From: Rhodoferax sp.
GTDB lineage: Bacteria > Pseudomonadota > Gammaproteobacteria > Burkholderiales > Burkholderiaceae_C
Assembly (NCBI GenBank): GCA_030683195.1
Contig: JAUXQA010000089.1
Coordinates: forward strand, 1 to 5,343
Direction of reading: 5' to 3'
DNA length: 5,343 bases
The translations under genes and the position numbers were made by a program. Each line of letters begins with the position of its first letter. Positions within the stretch are counted from its first letter, which is position 1. The notes under the pieces were generated by a model. It searched no databases and was not told where the DNA came from. It saw only the letters and a program-made list of their open reading frames with translations. This document shows, in pieces, positions 1-5,343 of this stretch.

Positions 1-460
1 CCGGCAAGATAATGCCGCCGAGAAATTTGCCGTTGGCATCAATGGCTTCCACGGTGACGGCGGTGCCTACCATGACCACGACCATGGGCCGGGCCGGGCC
101 TTGCGCCAAAGACAGGTGCCACGCGCCTATCATGGCCACCCACCGGTCAGCGCCCAGGCGCGTAGGGTGGTCATAGCCGTTGGTCAGTCCGGCTTCAGCG
201 GCACTCGATACCACCCACTGCGGAGTGACATCCCAAATTTCCATTTGCTCTTGAACACGCCGTTTGACCGCGTCGCCCGCCACGATGCAACCCAACATGC
301 GCTGGGGTTGAGGCAGGGTAGCCCATGCTCCATCGGCCAACTTCTCTATATTTTCAAGAAACTCGGCGCCTTGAGCCAGAAGCGGGGCATCCGGATGGGG
401 AGTTTCGTACATCGCCCACTTGAGGCGGGTGTTGCCAACGTCAATAGCCAGAAATGTCAT
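1..460 (-). CDS. coaX: Type III pantothenate kinase, N-terminal part (cut by window edge)
   Basis: CoaX phosphorylates pantothenate with ATP, the first step of coenzyme A synthesis, in the cytoplasm. Translating the minus strand from the ATG at 458-460 gives 153 residues with no stop before the window ends; full-length members are about 250 residues. Family marks are the N-terminal phosphate-binding motif DVGNTRLKW (residues 7-15), the pantothenate-site stretch NGYDHPTRLGADRW (94-107), a GTAVT motif (132-136) and GGIILP (148-153), the start of the GGxIxPG motif. This start puts the DxGNT motif at residue 7, as is usual; an upstream in-frame TTG at 479-481 is possible but less likely. No clear Shine-Dalgarno sequence precedes it. 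It lies 52 bases downstream of the rhodanese-like gene on the same strand, so co-transcription is plausible. Oddity: the position before V-GTA, usually the catalytic aspartate of DxGTA, is methionine (M130). Family assignment is firm. Confidence 0.93.
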   Translation of the reverse strand, partial: MTFLAIDVGNTRLKWAMYETPHPDAPLLAQGAEFLENIEKLADGAWATLPQPQRMLGCIVAGDAVKRRVQEQMEIWDVTPQWVVSSAAEAGLTNGYDHPTRLGADRWVAMIGAWHLSLAQGPARPMVVVMVGTAVTVEAIDANGKFLGGIILP

Positions 461-512
461 GGCGTCATTATCATCAAACAATAGTGCAAAAGGACCGACC
501 CGGGCCCGAGAT

Positions 513-926
513 TCAGCTTTGTTGCCATGGCAGACCACGGTGGCGCCACCCGCCTGTGTGTCCGCGCTGGCCGTGTGCATCTGGGTCACCTTCAAAGCCC
601 TCAAGAATGTTGTAGGCCTCCAGACCCAGTTCGGTGGCTCGCCGGGCGGCGGCAATCGACCGCACACCACTGCGACACAACAACACCAGTTTTTTCCCCG
701 GATGCGCTGCGGCCTGGATGTCCTCATCAAAAGCAGCGTTCATGACCATGCCCGGCCACTGCTTCCAGGGCAGGGCGACAGCCCCCGGGACAAAGCCAAT
801 CCAGGCGCGTTCGGCATCGGTTCGGACATCGACCAACACCGCTTCACCGGATTGCCACCATTGGTAAGCCAGTTGGGGCGATATGTCGCCGGCGTAGCCG
901 TTGGGGCTGGTTGTCGATGTGGTCAT
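513..926 (-). CDS. Single-domain rhodanese-like sulfurtransferase
   Basis: The 137-residue protein is one rhodanese homology domain. Rhodaneses carry a persulfide on an active-site cysteine and pass sulfur to an acceptor. Visible marks are the VDVRTDAER strand-turn (residues 32-40), the GAVALPW segment (48-54) matching the family's 'hIPGAxnip' region, and the active loop CRSGVRS (84-90) with cysteine C84. The C-terminal stretch GFEGDPDAHGQRGHTGGWRHRGLPW (broadly residues 110-134) has the Gly-Trp and Gly-Leu-Pro ending common in single-domain proteobacterial rhodaneses. There is no signal peptide or membrane segment, so it is probably cytoplasmic. The ATG at 924-926 is the only start I find in this frame before an upstream stop, yet no Shine-Dalgarno sequence is evident. 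It precedes coaX in the same direction and diverges from dctP. The sulfur acceptor and physiological role cannot be read from the sequence. Confidence 0.9.
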   Translation of the reverse strand: MTTSTTSPNGYAGDISPQLAYQWWQSGEAVLVDVRTDAERAWIGFVPGAVALPWKQWPGMVMNAAFDEDIQAAAHPGKKLVLLCRSGVRSIAAARRATELGLEAYNILEGFEGDPDAHGQRGHTGGWRHRGLPWQQS

Positions 927-1051
927 GGTGTGAGATGGGTAAATAGTTGGAGTGATGGTGATGCACTTGCGCTGGGTTCACCACAGGTATTTTCGGTCAT
1001 GCCCTGTGTTGTCGCAAACAAGATAAGAAATTTCACAGGTGCATTTATTTT

Positions 1052-1074
1052 TTTTCACTTTGCATGGGTGAAAA
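1052..1074. promoter_or_regulatory. Inverted repeat, candidate operator in divergent control region
   Basis: TTTTCAC (1052-1058) and GTGAAAA (1068-1074) form perfect 7-base arms around a 9-base spacer. The repeat sits 70 bases before the dctP start and about 125 bases from the rhodanese start, in the AT-rich divergent spacer. The size and symmetry suit a dimeric regulator, but no regulator gene is in the window and the family cannot be named. A poor -35/-10 pair (TTGCAT 1060-1065 and TCTATT 1083-1088, 17-base gap) overlaps it; I do not call this a promoter. A short chance repeat in AT-rich DNA remains possible. Confidence 0.4.
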
Positions 1075-1096
1075 CACTTAGTTCTATTTTTAAAAA

Positions 1097-1113
1097 ATGT
1101 ATACAAAATACAT
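1097..1113. promoter_or_regulatory. Inverted repeat ATGTAT-N5-ATACAT containing TGTATACA, candidate GntR-type operator
   Basis: ATGTAT (1097-1102) and ATACAT (1108-1113) are perfect inverted arms with a 5-base gap, and the first arm overlaps a perfect 8-base palindrome, TGTATACA (1098-1105). The site lies 30 bases upstream of the dctP start codon and just before its ribosome binding site, where a repressor would block transcription. TGTATACA-like cores are familiar operators for GntR-family (FadR/VanR-type) repressors that control organic-acid uptake and catabolism in proteobacteria; that link is from general knowledge and is an inference here. No GntR gene is in the window. Confidence 0.45.
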
Positions 1114-1143
1114 TCAAACCTATTTTTACAACAGGAGACAGAA

Positions 1144-2262
1144 ATGACCGATAGCAAAACTCCCCGTCGTCGCAGCCTGCTTAAAGGCGTTGCGATTGCC
1201 GCTGGCGCGATGTCCGCCCCGATGATTGCCAAAGCGCAAACCGGTCCTATCTCCATGCGCTGGCAGAGCACCTGGCCAGCCAAAGATATTTTTCACGAAT
1301 ATGCCCTCGATTACGCCAAGAAAGTGAACGACATGACCGGCGGCGACCTCAAGATCGAGGTGCTGCCAGCGGGTTCGGTGGTCCCGGCATTTGGTTTGCT
1401 CGAAGCCGTGTCCAAAGGCACATTGGATGGCGGTCATGGCGTTTTGGGCTACCACTATGGCAAGCAAAACGCGTTGGCGTTGTGGAATTCCGGTCCTGCC
1501 TTTGGCATGGACGCCAACATGATTCTGGCCTGGCACAAGTTTGGCGGCGGTGCCGAGCTGCTGGCCAAGCTTTACGCCTCCATTGGCGGCAATGTGCAGT
1601 CATTTTTGTATGGCCCGATGGCCACCCAGCCACTGGGCTGGTTCAAGAAGCCCATTACCAAAGTTGAAGATTTCAAGGGTCTGAAGTTCCGTACCAACGG
1701 ATTGGCCATTGATTTGTTTACGGCCATGGGAGCCGCCGTCAATGCGTTGCCCGGTGGCGAGATCGTACCGGCCATGGATCGGGGACTGCTTGACGGTGCC
1801 GAGTTCAACAACGCATCGTCAGACCGCCTTTTGGGCTTTCCTGATGTGTCCAAGGTCTGCATGCTGCAAAGCTATCACCAGAGCGCGGAAACATTTGAGA
1901 TCATGTTCAACAAGACCAAGTACGACGCCCTGCCACCCAAGATGAAAGCCATCATTTCAGGTGCAACAGAAGCGGCTTCTGCCGAGATGTCCTGGAAAGC
2001 CATTGACCGCTACTCCAAGGACTACATCGAGTTGCAAACCAAAGACAAGGTCAAGTTCTACAAAACACCTGATTCGGTGTTGCAAGCACAGCTCAAACTG
2101 TGGGATGCCATCATTGAGAAAAAATCAGCAGAGAACCCCTTGTTCAAGGAGGTCGTGGCCTCCCAAAAGGCCTTTGCCGAGCGGGCTGTCAAGTGGGATC
2201 AAGACACTTACGTGAGCCGTCGTATGGCGGTGGGGCACTTCTTTCCCGCCAAGAAAGCCTAA
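1144..2262 (+). CDS. dctP: TRAP transporter periplasmic substrate-binding protein (DctP family, TakP/FcbT1-like)
   Basis: This 372-residue protein should bind an organic acid in the periplasm and hand it to the DctQM permease. The N-terminus is a Tat signal: twin arginines in PRRRSLLKG (residues 7-15), a hydrophobic stretch (16-28) and a likely cut after AKA or near AQ (about 29-32). The DctP fold follows, with the core region FKGLKFRT (177-184), whose R183 is the family's carboxylate-binding arginine, then LPGGEIVPAMDRGLLDGAEF (202-221) and SYHQSAETFEIMFN (243-256). Q162 and E220 align with residues that hold ligand and cation in TakP-type proteins, but F221 replaces the tryptophan that follows the glutamate there. 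Together these suggest the 2-oxoacid/chloroaromatic-acid group; the real ligand is unknown. The start is backed by AGGAG at 1133-1137, six bases before the ATG. It is the first gene of the TRAP cluster and is followed by a strong terminator before dctQ. Confidence 0.95.
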   Translation: MTDSKTPRRRSLLKGVAIAAGAMSAPMIAKAQTGPISMRWQSTWPAKDIFHEYALDYAKKVNDMTGGDLKIEVLPAGSVVPAFGLLEAVSKGTLDGGHGVLGYHYGKQNALALWNSGPAFGMDANMILAWHKFGGGAELLAKLYASIGGNVQSFLYGPMATQPLGWFKKPITKVEDFKGLKFRTNGLAIDLFTAMGAAVNALPGGEIVPAMDRGLLDGAEFNNASSDRLLGFPDVSKVCMLQSYHQSAETFEIMFNKTKYDALPPKMKAIISGATEAASAEMSWKAIDRYSKDYIELQTKDKVKFYKTPDSVLQAQLKLWDAIIEKKSAENPLFKEVVASQKAFAERAVKWDQDTYVSRRMAVGHFFPAKKA

Positions 2263-2280
2263 GAAATTTTGAAATAACTG

Positions 2281-2318
2281 TCAGCCATTCGGACTTGTCC
2301 GGATGGCTGATTTTTTTT
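2281..2318 (+). terminator. Strong intrinsic terminator between dctP and dctQ
   Basis: A 13-base arm TCAGCCATTCGGA (2281-2293) pairs with TCCGGATGGCTGA (2298-2310) around a CTTG loop, with a single G-T wobble, followed by eight Ts (2311-2318). It begins 18 bases after the dctP stop and ends 14 bases before the dctQ ATG. It should stop most transcripts after dctP while some read through into dctQM. This fits the greater need for soluble binding protein than for membrane subunits in binding-protein-dependent transporters. Confidence 0.9.
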
Positions 2319-2332
2319 AAGCAGACCAGACT

Positions 2333-2959
2333 ATGCAGAAATTACTCCTTGCGATAGATCGCATCAGCACATGGGTCGGTCAGGCGTTTTCATGGCTCAT
2401 CGTTGTGCTCACGTTCCTGATCTCGTGGGAGGTTTTCTCGCGCTACGCGCTGGACAACCCGCACCCTTGGGCTTTTGACGTCATGAGCATGCTGTACGGC
2501 AGCGTGTTCATGATGGCGGGTGCCTATACGCTGTCCAAAAACGGCCATGTGCGCGGCGATGTGCTTTACGGGTTCTTTCCCCCGCGCTTGCAGGCAGGCC
2601 TGGATCTGCTGCTCTATTTCTTGTTCTTTATTCCCGGTGTAGTGGCGCTGGCGTGGGCGGGCTACAACTACGCAGCCGACTCCTGGGCGATCAATGAACA
2701 CTCCAACATCACGGCCAACGGCCCGCCGGTCTATCCCTTCAAAACCATCATTCCTCTCGCGGGTGCCTTTTTGTTGGCGCAGGGACTGGTTGAAATCGTG
2801 CGCTGCATTGTTTGTCTGCAACAAGGCGCCTGGCCTCCACGAGGACACGACGTGGAAGAGGTGGATGTCGAGAAATTGAAGGAAATGGTCCACGTCAAGG
2901 ACGAAGATATTGCCAAGCTGGATGAGCTTGTAGTCCATCCCAAGGAAAACCAAAAATGA
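2333..2959 (+). CDS. dctQ: TRAP transporter small membrane subunit (DctQ family)
   Basis: The 208-residue protein has four predicted membrane helices, at about residues 17-35, 48-66, 89-110 and 135-160, the usual DctQ arrangement. Family signatures are EVFSRY (33-38) at the end of helix 1 and the HVRGDV segment (72-77) after helix 2. DctQ is needed to assemble and steady the large permease in the inner membrane. The C-terminus (about 165-208) is a hydrophilic, highly charged tail with a probable helix (EEVDVEKLKEMVHVKDED), longer than in many DctQ proteins. The ATG at 2333 puts the first helix close to the N-terminus as expected, but it has no good Shine-Dalgarno sequence (upstream bases GCAGACCAGACT). 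The stop codon overlaps the dctM start as ATGA, a sign of translational coupling. The gene lies just after the dctP terminator, so expression depends on read-through or on a promoter I cannot identify. Confidence 0.93.
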   Translation: MQKLLLAIDRISTWVGQAFSWLIVVLTFLISWEVFSRYALDNPHPWAFDVMSMLYGSVFMMAGAYTLSKNGHVRGDVLYGFFPPRLQAGLDLLLYFLFFIPGVVALAWAGYNYAADSWAINEHSNITANGPPVYPFKTIIPLAGAFLLAQGLVEIVRCIVCLQQGAWPPRGHDVEEVDVEKLKEMVHVKDEDIAKLDELVVHPKENQK

Positions 2960-4899
2960 GAAAAGAAGTCTGGTTTGGCCTCACGATCATGGCCATGGTC
3001 GTGCTGGCCGCGTTTATTCTGTTGCCTCCGTTGTCCCTGATGACCAATGGTCATTTGGGTCTGCTGATGCTGGCGCTGGTGGTGGTCGCCATCATGCTGG
3101 GTTTTCCGACTGCCTTCACCCTCATGGGCATGGGCATGATATTCGCCTGGATCGCCTTTCGGAGTCAAAACCCCGGTCTGGCCGTGCAGCAAACACTGGA
3201 CCTGATGGTGCAGCGCACCTACTCGGTCATGTCCAACGACGTGCTGATCTCCATCCCGCTGTTCGTGTTCATGGGCTACCTCATCGAGCGAGCCAACCTC
3301 ATTGAGAAGCTGTTCAAAAGCTTGCATCTGGCCACCGCGCGTGTGCCGGGTTCGTTGGCGGTTGCCACCATCATCACCTGCGCGATCTTTGCCACTGCCA
3401 CAGGCATTGTGGGCGCTGTGGTCACCTTGATGGGTTTGCTGGCCCTGCCCGCCATGTTGCGCGCAGGCTATAGCGTTCAGTTGTCGGCGGGTGCCATTAC
3501 GGCAGGTGGTTGTCTGGGTATTTTGATTCCGCCCTCTGTCATGCTGATTGTGTATGGCGCCACGGCTGGTGTGTCGGTGGTCAAGCTGTATGCAGGCGCC
3601 TTTTTCCCGGGCCTCATGCTGGCGGGTTTGTACATTCTTTACGTGATCATCCTCGCCAAACTGAAACCCCATCTGGCCCCGCCGATGTCGGCAGAAGATC
3701 GACGCGTTCCCCTGCCTGAGTTCGCGGAAATCGTCTCTACCAACGTCAGCAACAAGGTGTTGCCTGGGCTAATGGGCGCCATCAAGGGCAAACGCAATGC
3801 GGCGGTTCCCATGCGTGAATTGCTCAACCACATGGTGATTGCCCTGTTGCCCTTGCTCACGGTAGTGGTGGTCATGGGCGCAATTTTCCTGAAGGTGACT
3901 GCGCCTTTGCCAGTGGAAGACACGGAGGGCGTGGTCGCCATGGGCAGTGCTGGTTTTGGCTCGTCTGACGAGGTCAGCACGGAGTCCAGCGGGCTGCAGG
4001 AGCCTGAGCAAGAGGCCGGCTTGGCGGAGCCTCCGGCAGAGATGGGTTCAGCGGCGCCGGCTGCATCGGTCAGTGTGCCCAAAGACGATGTCAAACCGAT
4101 TGAGACGCCCGTTGCAGCCGCACCGGTTACCGCGGCAGAGCGCCTGCCGGTGCCCATGAACTTCTGGATTGCTCTGACCAGTTGTGCGGTGGCGCTGGCG
4201 CTGTTCTATGCTTATTTCAGCTTCGCCCGGCTGGAGATCTTCAAGATGCTGCTCGGGTCATTCTTCCCGCTGGCCATCATGATCATGGCGGTGCTCGGCA
4301 GTATTGTGTTTGGTCTGGCCACGCCAACCGAGGCAGCCGCCATGGGGTCCCTGGGTGGCCTGTGCCTGGCGGGCGCTTACAGGCGGCTTAACATGACTGT
4401 GCTGCGGGAATCGGTGTTTTTGACAGCCAAGACCAGCGCCATGGTGTGCTGGCTGTTTGTGGGCTCCAGCATCTTCTCGGCCGCTTTTGCCTTGCTGGGC
4501 GGGCAGGAGTTGATCAACACCTGGGTGCTGGGGATGGACCTCACGCCAGTGCAGTTCATGATCCTGGCGCAGGTGGTGATTTTCTTGCTGGGTTGGCCGC
4601 TGGAGTGGACAGAAATCATCGTGATTTTCATGCCTATCTTTATCCCCTTGTTGCCGCACTTCGGGATTGATCCGTTGTTCTTTGGCCTGTTGGTCGCCTT
4701 GAATCTGCAGACAGCGTTCCTGAGTCCACCCGTGGCCATGGCGGCGTTCTACCTGAAAGGCGTCAGCCCGCCGCATGTGACGCTGAACCAGATTTTTGCC
4801 GGCATGCTGCCGTTCATGGCGATTCAGGTGTTTGCGATCATCTTGCTGTACCAGTTCCCTGCCATCGGCCTGTGGTTGCCAGAGGTGCTCTACAAATAG
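2956..4899 (+). CDS. dctM: TRAP transporter large permease subunit (DctM family) with long central insertion
   Basis: DctM forms the transport path and, by family knowledge, moves the substrate across the inner membrane with a sodium gradient. At 647 residues it is far longer than the usual 425-460. Conserved DctM parts are SNDVLISIPLFVFMGYLIERANL (93-115), GILIPPSVMLIVYG (188-201), GLATPTEAAAMG (453-464) and LSPPVAMAAFYLKGV (589-603), so both halves of the permease are intact. Between the halves, about residues 245-435, lies an extra region: a basic stretch (RR at 249-250, KGKR at 277-280), a probable helix at about 291-313, a low-complexity Ala/Pro/Glu/Ser linker at about 314-400, and another helix at about 402-423. 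The reading frame is continuous, so this is not a frameshift. The ATG overlaps the dctQ stop (ATGA). A strong terminator follows, ending the TRAP cluster. Some betaproteobacterial homologues are, as I recall, also long; I cannot verify this. Confidence 0.94.
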   Translation: MRKEVWFGLTIMAMVVLAAFILLPPLSLMTNGHLGLLMLALVVVAIMLGFPTAFTLMGMGMIFAWIAFRSQNPGLAVQQTLDLMVQRTYSVMSNDVLISIPLFVFMGYLIERANLIEKLFKSLHLATARVPGSLAVATIITCAIFATATGIVGAVVTLMGLLALPAMLRAGYSVQLSAGAITAGGCLGILIPPSVMLIVYGATAGVSVVKLYAGAFFPGLMLAGLYILYVIILAKLKPHLAPPMSAEDRRVPLPEFAEIVSTNVSNKVLPGLMGAIKGKRNAAVPMRELLNHMVIALLPLLTVVVVMGAIFLKVTAPLPVEDTEGVVAMGSAGFGSSDEVSTESSGLQEPEQEAGLAEPPAEMGSAAPAASVSVPKDDVKPIETPVAAAPVTAAERLPVPMNFWIALTSCAVALALFYAYFSFARLEIFKMLLGSFFPLAIMIMAVLGSIVFGLATPTEAAAMGSLGGLCLAGAYRRLNMTVLRESVFLTAKTSAMVCWLFVGSSIFSAAFALLGGQELINTWVLGMDLTPVQFMILAQVVIFLLGWPLEWTEIIVIFMPIFIPLLPHFGIDPLFFGLLVALNLQTAFLSPPVAMAAFYLKGVSPPHVTLNQIFAGMLPFMAIQVFAIILLYQFPAIGLWLPEVLYK

Positions 4900-4925
4900 G
4901 CACCGTGGACTGAGCCGTTCCCAGC

Positions 4926-4957
4926 AACAAAGGGCGCGAAAGCGCCCTTTGTTTTTT
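4926..4957 (+). terminator. Intrinsic terminator of the TRAP cluster
   Basis: Perfect 12-base arms AACAAAGGGCGC (4926-4937) and GCGCCCTTTGTT (4942-4953) close a GAAA tetraloop, and the T run spans 4952-4957. It starts 26 bases after the dctM stop and separates the transporter from the icmF transcription unit. Confidence 0.93.
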
Positions 4958-4971
4958 CAAAAACGGTAAGA

Positions 4972-4987
4972 TTGACGTTTACGTCAA
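4972..4987. promoter_or_regulatory. 16-base palindrome, candidate LiuR-like (MerR-family) operator upstream of icmF
   Basis: TTGACGT (4972-4978) and ACGTCAA (4981-4987) form perfect 7-base arms with a 2-base gap, and an extra CGTCAA (4988-4993) directly repeats the right half. The site lies 66 bases before the icmF start and just after the TRAP terminator. From memory, proteobacterial LiuR regulators of branched-chain amino acid and acyl-CoA breakdown bind TTTACGT-N2-ACGTAAA-like sequences, which this closely resembles. Its place before an acyl-CoA mutase gene supports the link. The TTGACG at 4972-4977 could also act as a -35 box, but I find no good -10 box behind it. Confidence 0.6.
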
Positions 4988-5053
4988 CGTCAAGTCAGCG
5001 ACCTCGTTTCTGATGCTGACCCTGCAAGCTAAAAACTACCGGAGACTTCCCCC

Positions 5054-5343
5054 ATGACCGACCTGTCCGCCGAATTCAAGGCCCTTGCCAACTACCGCCC
5101 CACGCACAAGGTGCGCTTTGTGACCGCTGCGTCGCTGTTTGACGGCCATGACGCCGCCATCAACATCATGCGGCGCATCCTGCAGGGCATGGGCGCGGAG
5201 GTGATTCACCTCGGGCACAACCGCAGTGTGGACGAGGTGGTGACAGCGGCCCTGCAGGAAGACGCTCAGGGCATCGCCATTAGCTCCTACCAGGGCGGGC
5301 ATGTGGAGTACTTCAAGTACATGGTGGACCTGCTGCGCCAGCG
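5054..5343 (+). CDS. icmF: Fused isobutyryl-CoA mutase IcmF, N-terminal B12-binding domain (cut by window edge)
   Basis: The first 96 residues, open to the window end, match the adenosylcobalamin-binding domain that begins IcmF. IcmF interconverts isobutyryl-CoA and n-butyryl-CoA, and in some members also isovaleryl-CoA and pivalyl-CoA. The full protein is about 1,090 residues: B12 domain, then a G-protein chaperone domain, then the acyl-CoA-binding mutase domain; the latter two lie outside the window. Visible marks are VTAASLFDGHDAAINIMRR (23-41), with the cobalt-ligand histidine at H32 in the DxH motif, HLGHNRSVDEVV (52-63), and the SSYQGGH loop (77-83). The start is supported by GGAGA at 5041-5045, eight bases before the ATG. 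A free-standing mutase small subunit is the alternative, but the N-terminal 'LANYRP.HKVR.VTAASLFDGHDAAINIMRR' pattern is typical of IcmF. It has its own upstream region with a candidate operator, so it is probably regulated apart from the transporter. Confidence 0.88.
   Translation, partial: MTDLSAEFKALANYRPTHKVRFVTAASLFDGHDAAINIMRRILQGMGAEVIHLGHNRSVDEVVTAALQEDAQGIAISSYQGGHVEYFKYMVDLLRQ

Noticed and set aside
1060..1088. Sigma-70 promoter for dctP (TTGCAT / TCTATT)
   Set aside because: The boxes match consensus at only 3 and 4 of 6 positions; in AT-rich DNA such matches arise by chance.
420..1154. Plus-strand open frame of 244 codons opposite the rhodanese gene
   Set aside because: It runs antisense to a well-supported rhodanese domain and through the AT-rich control region, with no recognisable domain or ribosome binding site.
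2731..3672. Long minus-strand open frame (313 codons) opposite dctQ/dctM
   Set aside because: Its product is rich in His, Gln and Asp with no family features, as expected opposite a hydrophobic GC-rich gene. The plus strand encodes clear TRAP subunits.
3895..4155. DctM linker as a frameshift or gene-fusion scar
   Set aside because: The frame is continuous, both sides rejoin conserved DctM sequence, and no second start or ribosome binding site suggests two separate genes.
4258..4776. Minus-strand open frames opposite the C-terminal half of dctM
   Set aside because: Composition is that of an antisense shadow; conserved DctM motifs lie on the other strand.
5036..5302. Minus-strand open frame opposite the icmF start
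   Set aside because: The plus-strand B12-binding domain is clear, and this frame shows no family signature.
1..5343. CRISPR array, tRNA/rRNA genes, insertion sequences, riboswitch
   Set aside because: No spaced direct repeats, cloverleaf-like sequence, transposase fragments or terminal repeats were seen on either strand.

Overview
The window looks like part of a chromosome from a betaproteobacterium, most likely Burkholderiales and perhaps near Comamonadaceae (Rhodoferax or Polaromonas-like). This rests on the protein families seen: a type III pantothenate kinase of the 'MTFLAIDVGNTRLKW' kind, a Tat-exported TRAP binding protein with a long large-permease partner, and a fused isobutyryl-CoA mutase. 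Coding DNA is moderately GC-rich, while the divergent intergenic region is clearly AT-rich. The genus is inference only.

Layout. Positions 1-460 (minus strand) hold the N-terminal 153 residues of type III pantothenate kinase (coaX), cut by the window edge. Positions 513-926 (minus) hold a single-domain rhodanese-like protein upstream of coaX in the same direction. Positions 927-1143 are a divergent, AT-rich control region with two candidate inverted-repeat operators. Positions 1144-4899 (plus) hold a complete tripartite TRAP transporter: binding protein DctP, small membrane subunit DctQ and large permease DctM. A strong intrinsic terminator lies between dctP and dctQ, and another follows dctM. 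DctQ and DctM overlap by ATGA. From 5054 to the end (plus) runs the start of icmF, the cobalamin-dependent fused isobutyryl-CoA mutase. A palindrome of the type bound by MerR-family regulators of branched-chain acyl-CoA catabolism lies upstream of it.

How the genes work together. DctP should capture an organic acid in the periplasm and deliver it to the DctQM membrane complex, which in this family uses a sodium gradient. DctP resembles the 2-oxoacid/chloroaromatic-acid group (TakP/FcbT1-like), so a carboxylate is the likely ligand, but no catabolic gene inside the window fixes the substrate. The internal terminator probably makes the soluble binding protein more abundant than the membrane subunits. 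CoaX (CoA synthesis) and IcmF (acyl-CoA isomerisation) appear to be separate transcription units.

Novelty. I see no undescribed defence system, mobile element, CRISPR array or RNA gene. The most interesting points are a roughly 150-residue insertion in DctM carrying two extra predicted membrane segments and an acidic Ala/Pro/Glu-rich linker, the intra-operon terminator, the intergenic operators, and loss of the usual aspartate in the CoaX DxGTA motif.
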